Of a DNA stretch of 64,000 bases, positions 43,280 through 55,564 are shown in pieces. Each line of letters starts with the position of its first letter. Position 1 is the first letter of the stretch. The stretch lies in assembly GCA_015698045.1 (NCBI GenBank), contig BLAL01000302.1, positions 248,001 to 312,000 of the forward strand, written 5' to 3'. Source of the DNA: Rhizophagus clarus (taxonomy: Eukaryota; Glomeromycota; Glomeromycetes; Glomerales; Glomeraceae). Position numbers and translations under genes: made by a program. Under the pieces are notes generated by a model that was not told the DNA's origin, searched no databases, and worked only from the letters and a program-made list of their open reading frames with translations.

Positions 43280-46200
43280 TTATGATAAAGTAGTATTTCT
43301 ACTACATTTTATAACTTCCAATGTCAAATTTAGCCAATCTTCTTGTTCTTTTTCTAAATCTTTTGTTGGATAATCAATTTTGAATTTCAATATTTTATTC
43401 TGTATAGGTAATAGTAAAAGAAAGAAATTATAATTAGTGTTCAAATTTTTTTTTTTAAAAAAAAAGGCTTTTTTTTTTGTAAACTTACCAACTGATATCT
43501 CAAATATTTTAATATACTAGAGGTTTTGCCAGGACATTGTAATACAATCCATTTATCAATAATTATCAATTTATGTTCATGCTATTAAATTAATACAAAA
43601 AAAAAATATTATATATAAATATATATATTATTACTAGAAAATATTATTAAAACCTACCTTTATCTCAATGTCTCTTCCGAATAAAACCAAATTTACAACA
43701 TCAACTTTACTAACATCTCTAACATATAATTTAGTAGTTTGTATTAAAATATTATAAATAAACCAGTTCCTTTCCTTAATTTGGCTTTTCAAATCCGATC
43801 CGTGTTTAAATACAATTGAAGATGGATGAATAAAAACATTTTTTGGATTAACCTTTATTATTCCACTACTACTTGTACCACCGGTTAAAATTCCACTATC
43901 CATTACAGTAAAATATTGATTTTTTAAAGGTTCTTGATAAATAACTTTTGGATATAAGCCTGCTAAAATTGTTGCATTAATTATAGCATATGAATTACTA
44001 TTTTGATTGTAATATGGCGGAGTAGTACAAAGTAATCGAGATTTTTGAAATCTATATCTAAAATAAAAAAAAAATCAGATTTATAATATAAATAATATAT
44101 ATATATTACCAATATTATCTTACCTGCTTAAATAATTTTTACTTGATTCATCAATTTTAACAAATCCAATATTAACCAATAACTCTAAAAATTGCCTCTT
44201 AATGTCTTCAATCATTAATAGATTTTTTAAACTTAAAAAATTGTTTTCACAATATCTTCTTACAATCTCCCATCCATAACCTCCTTTATTTATGACTTCT
44301 TTTTCATACAATTCTTTCCACGAAATATATCCCTTATACATTGTTAATAGATCTGATTCCCCTTCTTTAAATTTATTTTTAATTACAATATCAGCTTCAG
44401 ACTCTCTACCAAATGGTATTAAAAATGGTGATTTATAATTAAGTATTGCGGATATTGTTAATATCGGATCAAGACATTTAAATATTGACCCGAATAATAT
44501 CATTTTTCCAAGATGTACATCTACTGGTAAATGTGATAAATGTATTCCTAATGGTGTTAATTCTTCTTCTGCTGTTAATGCTTGTACCTGTAAAAGAAAA
44601 AAGAAGTTTAATATTTAAATATTTCAAAAAAAAAACACTAAATTAACTTAATACCTCTTGTAATATAATTATAGCATTTTTAATAGCTTGAGATGATGGA
44701 GCATCCAGTGCCATACTTAATACTTGCTCAATATTACCTAATTCACAAATTTTAATTTTAAGACATAGTTCTTGTAATGGCAATCTTAAAATTTCTGGCA
44801 ATTCATGTTCTTGCATCTGCATATAATAGAATATTAAATTAAACTTCTTTATTAAAAGTATTTAAAACATAATATATTACCTCCTTTTCATATTTCCATT
44901 TTGTAAATAAATGAAAACAAATTCCTTCTCTTATCCTTCCAGCTCTTCCTTTTCTTTGTTTAGCATTGGCTTTTGATATAAACATTTCTTGTAAATTTGT
45001 AATTTTCTTTTTTTCATTATACCTTATAAAATTAATAAAACAGTTATTTAAAATAAATATCTATCTTCTTAAAAGTTTAAATCTTACCTTATCTGATTAA
45101 CTTTTCCTGTATCAATAACAATAGTCACATCAGGTATTGTAATCCCAGTTTCTGCTATATTAGTTGCCAAAACAATTTTTCTAATACCTTTTAATGGTAT
45201 ATCAAATACTAAGTTTTGATTTTCTGAACTTATAGTGCTATGTAAAGGAAATACTAAGAATTTCGATGTATCACTAAAATTAATGTCTGATAAAATTTGA
45301 TCATTTAATCTTCTTATTTCTTCCATTCCAGGTAAGAATATCAATATAGCCCCGTCTTCAGGTATATTATTTTTTTGTTGCGCTACGGGATTGTTACAAA
45401 TATAGTTCAAAAGAGATATTATGAGATCATAATTTATACACGTTTCATCAATACGTGATAAAACTAACTGAGTTCTCTTAGAATATTGCTCAAGATACTC
45501 TTGAGGAATATTTAAATCAGTATATGAATCGTCCATATCCTCCTCATACTGTAACTTAATAGTATGGGATGTTTGTCCTTTTCCTGTTATTGTAACAGTT
45601 CCTTCATCTATTGAGCATCACATTAAAAAAGAAAATGAGATTAATAATCGGAAATTTAAGATTAAAGATCTAACACTCTACCTTTAATTTGTCTGTAAAT
45701 CTTCCTTGCAAATTCATCATCTAAATCAATCATATAATCTATATCGTAATAAAAAAAAAAAATAGAAATTAAATCTTTAATATAAAGATTTAACATAATT
45801 CACAAAATAACTTGCCTGTTTCTTCAATAACATCTTCAAGAAATTTAACTTCGACGGGGAAAATTTTGCCAGGTATTTCAATTATAGGACAATTTTCAAA
45901 ATATCGAGAAAATTTTGATGCATTAACCGTTGCACTCATTAATATAACTCTTTTTTAACAACGACAAAAGGAAAAACAATATAAAATATTAATGCATACA
46001 GTTTTTCTACTCAAATAATATTAATAAATAAACCTTACTTTAAATCACTCCTCCTTTCAAATATTTTCTTCAAAATAATCATCAGAAAATCCGATTCCAA
46101 ACTTCTTTCATGTACTTCATCGATAATTACATGACTAACATTTTTTAATAATTTGTCACTCTCTAATCTTCTCAATAATATACCCTAAAAATCAATCAAT

Positions 46201-49200
46201 CAATCAAAATGATCGAATTATATATACATAAATCAAATATTCACTAACATAAGTACAAAATGTTAAAACATTTTCTCTGGCGACTTTTGACTCCAATCTA
46301 ATTTGATATCCGACCAACGCTTTAGAAGTTCCAATAGTTCTTGGCAAATCACCTATTTCTGCAGAAACTCTCTGCGCTATTGAAATCGCTGAAATCCTTC
46401 GCGGCTAAATCATACAAAAAAAGTTTTTTAACAAATTGGGACAAAAAAAAAAAAATTATAAAGCAAAGAAATAAGCACACCTGAGTACAAATAACATTAC
46501 ATTTATCTCCATATCCACTCATTAACATGTCTTCAGTTATAAATTGTGGTATTTGCGTACTTTTGCCGCTGTTAAATTAAATTACAATTATATTAAAAAA
46601 AGCTTTTGAAAGTGCGTGTTATTTGATTTAAAATTCTAGATACCATCCAGTTTCTCCAGATACAATAACAACTTGACTTCTACTCAATTTTTCCAAAAAC
46701 TGATCTCTATATGAATATATTGGTAATTGTTTTCTTTTTTCCTGTTTAATTAAATTAGAAAATTGTGTCATTTTTTTTTTTAAAAAAAAAAAACCTTAAT
46801 AATTCAATTTTTTATAATTTTACTTACTAGCATATCCATGTATGATTTATTTTTTTGTCTATTCAAGAAAGCTTTTTTCATGGCTTCACCTTCGCTACTG
46901 GTTTTGTTGTCAACGATATTATATTGTTTTATATTAGATTTATCTTTATATATTTGTTCTTGATTTAACTCGTCAGATGTTTTGGATTTTCCTCTAATCT
47001 AATAAAAGAAAGAAATATATATATATTTATTTATATATTTATATATGAATATATAACTCATCAAAAAAATATATATATATATATATCAAATAAATTCATA
47101 ATATTGTCATAACTCACAATATTTCCTTTCTTTTTTTCTTCTATAACATCAATCAATAATTTTATCCTCTCTTGCTCTCCAGCTAATTTAATTTTATTCT
47201 CGGCAGACTTCTTTTCTTCCGTCAATTCTAACCATAATTCTCTATAAAAAGTGGGGAATGTAAGATATATCGGAAGATCTGTCAATTCAAATAATGCTAA
47301 AGTAGCAACATAATTTTCCGCTTCATCTTTTCTTCGACATGCAAATTTCCCCATATTCCATTCTTTGTCTTGACCTTTCTTTTCATAACTCCACCGAATT
47401 TTCAAAGAACATTTATAAAGGTTTCCATCACAAATTTTATTAAAACTGATTTGAACCTTATCATCTTTTTTTCGACAAAATTCCTTTAATTGATCTTTCG
47501 GTAATTTCCCAGTAAACGTTTTAGGGATCATGTCTCTCATTATTATTGTTGATGAAATGTTAGACTCACTAGCAGTTGAGTCATCGGGAACATTATCTAA
47601 CAATCCACCAAACAAATCATCATCATCATCATCATTTATACCCTTCTTCTGATCACCCTCAACTTGTTTACCCTCGTCAATTTCAGTTTTATCTTGTTCT
47701 TTAACGTCTTCAATTTCATCACCTAAAATCTCTTTTACTTCCTTGTCTAAATCTTTATATTTCATTAAATTTTTAAATTCATTTTCAGCTTCATCTCTAT
47801 TAAATTCATAAGAATTTAATTCCTCAAAATTCTTAATTTCTTTTTGTAATTCATCGATTCTTTGATTAGCTTGTTCTTGCTTCTCTTGGCCACGATTAAG
47901 TTTCTTTAAAACAGACAAAATTTTGTTTTGTAAAACCAATTCACGTTTTAATGTAGCATGTTTTAATGCTAGAGATAGTGGTTGATAAGTTGTCCCAGAT
48001 TCAGGCTCTGAGTCATCTGATGCCTTAAAATATAATTGAAACAAATTTTTTTTTTGGTTAAAACATTTAACACAAAAACCAAAATAATCGAAATTAAATA
48101 GAATACATCATTTCTAAGACTGTTCAAAATCCAATCCTTTATATCATTTTCAACTATACTAGATCGTTTTGGCTTAGGTTTAGATGAAGAATTTTGTTCT
48201 GAGGGTTCTTTTTCCTTTTTTTTTTGTAGAAATAAATGCTGAAATTAATTTTTTAAATAAATTTCTTAATGAGATTAAAAAAATTTGTTGAAATATAAAC
48301 CTTAGACACATCATCTCCTTTTTTTATTGGTGACTGAGATGTTGGTGATGTGGATCTCGTAACTGAAATATCCATTCCTTTGAATAAAAAATAATAAGTT
48401 AACATAAAGTTATTTAAAGAATAAACTTGAAACATGAACTGAACATATTAAAACGAGCTACCCTTTTCATAATAAATCTTATCAACAAATCCGGCCGGCA
48501 AGTCTTCCGAAGATAAATGAATGCACAACTAATTTCAAGGTAAATGAACAAATGAATAAAAGAAAAACAATTAAATTATCCTCAATATTATAATTTACCC
48601 AATCTAAAGCAGCCTTAATATCTTCTCCATTTATATTTCTTAAACATTCTTTAATGTTTTCTTTTGAAAATCCAAGACGTAATAAAATTAAGTATAGCTT
48701 ATTTAATGATGAGATTATATGCTCTTGTGACAGATTACTAGTATACAAATTCCTGGATTGATCTAAATAATAGAATAAGTATTTGTTAGAAATCATTCAA
48801 AAAAAAAACTTAAAGTAATTGTACATACCTAATTCCTGATATCCCATTTCTTTAATAAAATTCAATATTTTATGCTCGATATTACTATCAAGTCTAAGAA
48901 CTTGACTTTCATTTCCAAGACCAATTAATTCTTGAGAATCTTTAAAATAAGCATCAACTTTTTTTGAATCTAAATCTTGGTACTTTTCAATTATTGAATT
49001 AAGATAAGATTCCTCCTCATTAATGTTCTCTTCAACATTATCCAAATTAGTTTGTTCAGAGGAGATAGTTAACTCGGTTGTTGAAGGTTCAGGAATGGGT
49101 GAAGAAACTTGGGATTCTATTTCATTTTTTAATGCTTCTTTATTTTTTGAGGGCGTACTTGTTGTAGAAAATGCCCTTGCTGAGTTTATTTGTTTTTTCT

Positions 49201-49225
49201 TTTTTGATTTTCCTTTAGGAGGCAT
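43280..49225 (-). CDS. DHX29: DEAH/DEVH-box RNA helicase, DHX29-like
   Basis: A gene with about twenty exons, ATG at 49225 ([18 protein letters not shown]), TAA at 43280-43282. The N-terminus has a K-rich start, a UBA-like helical region ([20 protein letters not shown] followed by [13 protein letters not shown] and SSEDLPAGF), an acidic/coiled-coil stretch ([14 protein letters not shown]), and a double-stranded-RNA-binding-like block ending [20 protein letters not shown]. The helicase core has [28 protein letters not shown], motif II as [14 protein letters not shown] (DEVH, not DEAH, as in DHX29), [26 protein letters not shown] and [13 protein letters not shown]29 helps 40S/48S complexes scan structured leaders. 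The UBA-like/dsRBD-like order also fits DHX36/DHX57 relatives, but [15 protein letters not shown] and DEVH favour DHX29. It appears intact. Confidence 0.9.
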
Positions 49226-49954
49226 GGAGTCACGGAATGAAAATATAGAAGAACAAAATCTTTAATTTTGAAGATTAAAAATGTAGATGACTATTCGAAA
49301 ATTGACCAATAATAAAAAGCTTGTGATCGGTCGATCAAATTCTATAAGATATTTTATTGGGTATGAAAAATCTATTGAAAGAATAACACTAATTATACAC
49401 TATAGTTGCCCACGTAAGTTTATTCATATCATTAAATGCATTGCCGATTTTATTAATAACATAATTATTATGTTTTATGAGTTAGTATATTTAGTTCTAT
49501 TAAATTTCTTTTACTGAGCTAAATAAAGTGATTTCATCATATCTTCTGAACTATTGTAAAACTGGATGTAAATAAACCTCTAAACGTGAGATGAATAATT
49601 AAGTCTAAACGTGAAATGAATAATTAAGCCTAAATGTGAGATGAATAATTAAGCCTAAATGTGAGATGAATAATTAAGCCTAAATGTGAAATGAATAATA
49701 AAACCTAAACGTGAAATGAATAATAAAGACTAAACGTGCAATGAATAATAAAATCCAATCGTGCAATGAATAATAAAATAAAAAAATAAATCCAATGTCT
49801 AATAAAGCTTACTTGAAGCATTCGGGAAAGTTTAATTGTTTCAAAAGACATAAAAAGGCTTCATTTCCTTCAAACAATTTTTTAATTTCTATTCCAATAT
49901 ACAAAATAAAATACATCTTTTACTTTTCAAATAACTTTCTATTAAACTTTTACA
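49226..49954. promoter_or_regulatory. Divergent promoter region between DHX29 and Argonaute, with a minisatellite
   Basis: 729 bases between divergent start codons. The DHX29-proximal half has no recognised motif; a 76-codon frame at 49287-49517 is not supported. Eight copies of a 25-bp unit fill 49581-49779 (listed separately), leaving about 175 bases to the Argonaute ATG. Confidence 0.45.
49581..49779 (+). repeat. 25-bp minisatellite, eight copies
   Basis: Unit form TAAACGTGARATGAATAAT plus six more bases (TAAGCC or variants). Eight head-to-tail copies with the same length, 49581 to 49779; the last is one base short. Inner copies 3 and 4 are identical; outer copies diverge, and the three rightmost end AATAAAA-like instead of AATTAAG. 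Each unit carries an ACGTGA-like or ATGTGA-like core. It sits between the DHX29 and AGO promoters. Confidence 0.9.
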
Positions 49955-52900
49955 ATGTCAAAACGAATTCTTTCTACTAATGTTACAGTTAATGAAGAAG
50001 GAGCCAAAAAAATTAGGCCCTTAGATATTAAATACGCGGTTGAGTTGCAAATTGCCAACCGTCCTGGTCTTGGAAAAGACGGAAGACCTATCAAATTGAG
50101 AACCAATTATCTAAAAGTAACTTCCTTGCCTGAGAAAACCATGTTTCATTATAATTTTATCGTTGAACCATCGGTCAAACCTCCTCTTTCGTTTAAACTT
50201 TTTTCGATTATGGCTTTCCAAAATCATTTTGGTGATGCAATGCCTATTTTTGATGGCAATGATTCTATTTACTGTATTAAACCGTTACCTTTTAAGGATG
50301 AAGGTGAAATCAAAGAAGTATGTACTATATAATAACAATAAATTTATTAAAAGTATTTATATAATTAATAATATAATTGTTATTTGCAGGTTTCATTAGA
50401 GGCGGATGGTCCTCGTAAGGCAAAGACGTTTCATATTACTATCCGTAAGATAGAAGAAATCAATATAGAAAAATTGTTAAATTACCTTAAGGGTCCGGCT
50501 CCATTAACTGGTGAAATTCAAACATGTGTTACGATCTTGAACACTGTATTGAATTATAAACCACGAAATAATTTTGCTGTTGTCAAGCGAGGAGTTTTTC
50601 CAGAGACCAATGATAGACCAAAATACTTATATGGAGGAGTTGAATTAAAAACTGGATTCTGTCAATCAATGAGACCTGGTTGGGGTAAATGTTTTCAAAT
50701 AATGTAATAATAATAATAACAGTATTGAATTTTTTTTCTTAAAAGAAATTTAAACCTGAATTAGGATATATGATTGTAAATGTTGATACATGTGCCGCTG
50801 TATTTCATCCTGATGGATCTTTATTGGATTACGTTGCAAAGATTTTGGGTAAACGAAATGTTGAAGAATTGCGATATGGAATCAATGACAGCGAACGAAG
50901 AAATCTTGAACGCGTAATTATTTGAACTAAAATTTATAATCATTCGACGTTGTTATAATATGGCTAACCACTATTTGATAATAATATAGAGCTTGAAGGG
51001 ATTAAGAATCAAAGTTATCCATCGAGGGGAGAAACAACAAAAATACAAAATAGAACGTTTAACAAGCCAAGCTGCTGATTACACTACATTTACGAATAAA
51101 AAGGAAGGGATGGAAATGAATGTAGCTGATTATTTTGCGCAAACGTATAATCATTCTTTGGAATTTAAATCTCTTCCCTGCATTGTGGCAAAGAAAAACT
51201 TGTTTATTCCAATGGAAGTCTGTGAAATTCTTCCTGGTAAATATAATATAATATGTTATCAATCGTGGATGAAATTTTATTGTTAAATTAAATCCATACA
51301 ATCTTTATATGATCATAGGCCAAAAATATGAAAAAACGATTGGCGATAGGGCCAAAGCCGATATGATAAAATTTACGGCCTGTAAACCTCAAGAACGATT
51401 CGAAAAAATAGAAAATTGCATACAAAATATTTTTAAACACAATGAAGATGAAAATTTGCGCGATTTTGAAATTAAAATTGATCCTAAGATGATGATTGTC
51501 GATGGTTATTTTTATTTATTTTAATGTCATTCAGTAATAACTTTGTGTTAATCCATTTCTTCTTATAGGGAGAGTCTTAAGATCTCCGACAGTTATGTTT
51601 AATGTAAATAGTAAACAACAAAATACATTTCCTGTTCAAAACGGACGTTGGAATCCCAAAGATCTTGTTCTACTTAGAGTATGTGTTTTTTCTTTATTAA
51701 TAAAGGTATAGAACCTAATTAACTGTTTATTTTATATTTCTCATAGACAAAACCATTGCATAACTGGTCAGTTCTTGTTTTGACTGACAGAAGGACATGC
51801 CCTATGGAACAAGTGAAAAGATGTATGTCAGGATTAAAACAAAAATTGGTTGAATTTGGAATGGTATACCAAATATCTATTTTTCTTTTTTGATTCCAAT
51901 TTAAAAATAAATGTTGTATAATTCATTCATTAATTCTTTAGGAAGTTGGAAGCGATCCTTACATAAATTATGAAAATCCGCAGGGAAATATTGAAGCGGT
52001 AAGTAAAGTTATTCCGTTACATGTAAACCGTAAGACACTTTTTTTCACTAATGTTGTGTTCTTGTATATTTTATTTTTTTATATCAAGTCGTTGCAAATT
52101 TCTGTTCAGAAGGCTCACAATAATAGATCACTTCCGCCACAACTGTTAATTGTCATTATTCCAAGAAAACCATCTCCGCTATATGGTGAAGTTAAAACGA
52201 TTGCTGATACCAAAATTGGAATCGTAACCCAATGCATACTAGCTGAAAAATTGCGTAATCCAAACAACAAATCTTTATGGGCCAACATTGGATTAAAAAT
52301 AAATGCCAAATTAGGTGGTCATAATTGTAATCTAATAAAAGAAGAACTTTTGACAATTGGAAAAGTTCCTGTAAGCACTTACATAATTCTTCAGATATTT
52401 TTTAAATTTAGTGAATTACAATTTTTTTTGTAGACGATGATTGTTGGAGCGGATATTTCTCATCCTGGTGTAGGACAGAAAGATCAGCCTAGCATTGCAG
52501 CAGTCTGCGCCTCCGTTGAACCAAACGCAACTTCTTATTACGGTAGAATAAGTGTCAATAAGCAAATCCGAAATGAAACAATCGAATGTCTTGGAGAAAT
52601 GATCTCTGATTTATTAAGAGCATTTTATGAGAAAAATAAAGTTCTTCCAAAGCGAATGATTTTTTATCGGGATGGTGTGAGCGAGGGCCAATTTCGCAGT
52701 GTACTCAATAGAGAAGTAATCGCGTTGAAAAACACTTTTGATAAAATTTATCAAAAGGACCCACCAAGTTTGACCTTTATAATAGCACAAAAGAGGCATC
52801 ACACCAGGTTAGAAATAGAGAATATTTTTTTTAAACAAATTATTTGTATTGATTTAAGAAAAAAAAAATTTTTTTTTTTAGATTTATTCCGGTAAATAAA

Positions 52901-53438
52901 AGAGATACAGATAAATTAGGAAATTGTGTGCCTGGAACTGTTGTGGATCAATCAATTGTTCATTGTAATGAATTCGATTTTTGTAAGTATTTTCGTCAAA
53001 AAGAATTTTGATTTATTGTTTGTGAATATTTTATTAATTTTTTCTTATATAGATTTGCAATCACATTCTGGACTTCAAGGAACCACACGTCCGACTCATT
53101 ATTATGTTTTACATGATGAAAATAAATTTAGCGCTGATGAAATTCAGAATTTAACCTATCGATTAAGTTATCTCTATGCAAGGTAAATTTGTTTTTTTAC
53201 ACAAAAATTTTCCTTTGACGATATTATAGTGAATGTTAATGATGATCGTCATGTTTTTAGATGTTCTTCGGCAATTTCCGTGGTTCCTCCAATTGCTTAC
53301 GCGCATCTATTAGCAGCACGCGCTCGACTTTATCCAACCATTGAAGTATCTGGAGAACAAAATTGTGGAGAATCAGAAAAAACACTTTCAGTCCCTTTAG
53401 TTTCTAAGGAATTAGCTAAAGTTATGTATTTTGTTTAG
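49955..53438 (+). CDS. AGO: Argonaute (AGO clade) with intact slicer residues
   Basis: About fourteen exons, ATG at 49955, TAG at 53436-53438, giving about 870 residues. The first exon is 49955-50317. Order: N domain ([20 protein letters not shown]); linker 1; PAZ ([48 protein letters not shown]); MID, with [20 protein letters not shown], which keeps the Tyr-Lys-Gln pocket for the guide 5' phosphate; and PIWI. Catalytic positions are present: Asp in VGADISHP, the glutamate finger in [12 protein letters not shown], Asp in [10 protein letters not shown], and His in [13 protein letters not shown], so a DEDH slicer. The C-terminus MYFV matches the usual MYFA end. It would load small RNAs for RNA interference. 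R. irregularis is known for an enlarged AGO family, so this is one paralogue among many. Confidence 0.95.
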
Positions 53439-54126
53439 AGTGATGAATTTATATGTAGCGCATTTGTAGGTTTTATGTAAAATATTATTCTATTTAGGAA
53501 ATTTAGAATTAACTATGAACTCGCTTGTAAATAAATAATTAATCTTTTTGACTGTCTGATAGTAACAATACACACATTACATGTTAAAATTGTAATTTTA
53601 AGACGTAAGCTTAAAAAAAAAACGATGGTTTCAGATATAATTAGTGGTGGTTACAGTTACGCCAATCATATTTCCAAATTAGGAAAAGTCTAGACTGGTC
53701 TACGCCCCGCATTTTCGGAAAACTTCTTCGGAAAAATACATGATTTATGTATATATTTATGTAAGAATATTCGGTTTAATTTTTAATATACGTGAAATTT
53801 TATCTTTTCAAAGTTGGATATTAATAATTAAGATAAATTTTGTAAGAAGAACGAACAAGAAGAGCAAAGATAAAGATCATCACTTAATTAATCTCACGAA
53901 TTGGATCCGAAATTGATGATATATTCATTCCAAAAGCGTTTTTTTTTAATTTTAGAGAAATAGATAGTAAAATTCCGGAATACAATTACAAATTACTTCA
54001 GTTTATGTACATGATTAAGAGCTTTGAAAATTGTTTGTCATTTGAAAAAATGAGGGGAGTTACATAAAATTTCGGAAAGTTTCGGAAAGTTTTCGAAAAA
54101 ATCGGAATTTTACGATTAGAATTAGT
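53439..54126. other. Intergenic between Argonaute and the transposon
   Basis: AT-rich 3' flank of AGO. No gene or RNA recognised. Confidence 0.4.
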
Positions 54127-54308
54127 AGCCCTGTTCAATTCTAGATCTGACCGGATTGATCGCAAATTTGTACCCTTAAATAATTGGTTACTGATGCGGT
54201 CAGCGGTCAGTCAAGCCGATCTACAAAAATTGGTGTTCACCTAGATCGATTTTTTAAATAGACGACACGTTTACGCGTTTTTTGCTAAGTTATTACGTTA
54301 TCTTTACC

Positions 54309-55229
54309 ATGTCTAACCTAACTAACCAAAAATCTACCTTTCGCCCCATTGCCCCCAAACCACAAGAACTTGTACAGGATTCCGATGTTATAGCTGTAGT
54401 GTCCTTTACTCCACTAGAAGTCCAAGAAGTAACAGCACCTACTACTGATACTTTAACAGCTGTAACTACTACAAAAATCTCTAAAAAGAAGAATGGTCAA
54501 AAAGCAGAAAAAGTAGGTTCTGTTGAGGAAGAGACAGGTTGGGATGACACAAGTACGGGATTATTGTTAAGTTTTCTTGAAGATAATTTTGACATCTATA
54601 AAAAAAATAAGTCAAACTTTGCAAAAACGGTTGTCACTAAAGTTTTTCCAGGAAAATTATGGGAGCAGATTAAGAATAAGTTGTCTCGTCTTGTGACTAA
54701 GTATAATGAAATTAAAGAGAAAGAGAGCCAAACAGGAAGAGAGGCACAAGCAAAATGGAAATGGTTTGAAAGACTTGATGCTTTGTTTGGAACACGTGAA
54801 AATCAGAATCCACCATGTCTAGTAGATGGATTTTCTGATGATGCTCAATTGTTTAGAGAAAAAGAAACAGAAATTAAGGAAGAAGTGCCCGAAAAAAAAG
54901 ATATTCAAATTACTAACAAAAAAAGAAAATCTCTTTCACAGGATCCATTAGCTGAGGCTATGATTTCCATAAGTAATACAAGACAAATTATTTGGGAGAA
55001 ACGACTTGCTTCTGAGAATGAACACTTTGAAAAGCGCCAACTAGTTGAAAAGGAAATTCGAGAAGCAGAAGCAACTTTTAAAAGAGAGGAACTTGAAGTT
55101 GAGCGAATCAAAGCTCAAACATTACAAAAGAAAATGGAGTTTGATATGGAGCAATCACGCATGGAATATCAGCTAAGAATGAAAGAATTGGAATTAAGGA
55201 TGTTGCAATATAAACCATCTTCAGAATAA
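54309..55229 (+). CDS. Harbinger accessory protein, Myb/SANT-like DNA-binding domain
   Basis: 306 residues from ATG at 54309; one in-frame non-ATG stretch lies upstream and is not needed. Residues ~85-175 form the Myb/SANT-like trihelix: TGLLLSFLEDNFDIYKKN, then WEQIKNKLSRLVTKYNEI and AKWKWFERLDALFG. A long charged helix at about 225-300 (IREAEATFKREELEVERIKA) is a coiled coil. In PIF/Harbinger elements this protein binds the transposase, brings it into the nucleus and recognises subterminal DNA. It is intact and converges on the transposase with 335 bases between stop codons. Confidence 0.9.
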   Translation: MSNLTNQKSTFRPIAPKPQELVQDSDVIAVVSFTPLEVQEVTAPTTDTLTAVTTTKISKKKNGQKAEKVGSVEEETGWDDTSTGLLLSFLEDNFDIYKKNKSNFAKTVVTKVFPGKLWEQIKNKLSRLVTKYNEIKEKESQTGREAQAKWKWFERLDALFGTRENQNPPCLVDGFSDDAQLFREKETEIKEEVPEKKDIQITNKKRKSLSQDPLAEAMISISNTRQIIWEKRLASENEHFEKRQLVEKEIREAEATFKREELEVERIKAQTLQKKMEFDMEQSRMEYQLRMKELELRMLQYKPSSE

Positions 55230-55254
55230 TTGCAATTTAGTGTTAGCAATAGCT

Positions 55255-55350
55255 AATAATAATAATAGTAATAGTAATAGTAATATAATAGTAATAATCA
55301 CATTTTAGTAATAATAATATAATAGTAATAATCACGTTTTAATAATAAAT
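55255..55350 (+). repeat. AAT/AGT trinucleotide-type microsatellite inside the transposon
   Basis: Imperfect runs of AATAATAGT-like triplets between the two convergent transposon genes, containing two copies of AATATAATAGTAATAATCAC. It lies in the 3' regions of both genes. Confidence 0.7.
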
Positions 55351-55564
55351 ATTGTGATTTGTAAATAATAAAACATTCTTCTAAAATTTAAAATAATAAA
55401 AATTTAACAATTCCTAAAGTAATATTAATTTGATCCTTATTAATTTAAAAAATACAGTTGATAATTAATTTCAATATTTTACTTTTAACATGTTTATTAA
55501 TTAGATGTTTTATTTCAATATATTATATTTATATATTTGATGAAAATATATCTAAAATATACTA

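Noticed and set aside
49287..49517. 76-codon frame in the DHX29/AGO spacer
   Set aside because: Random I/K-rich composition, no domain, and located in promoter DNA.
49581..49779. CRISPR-like appearance of the 25-bp repeats
   Set aside because: Units are directly adjacent with no spacers, and the DNA is eukaryotic, so it is a minisatellite.
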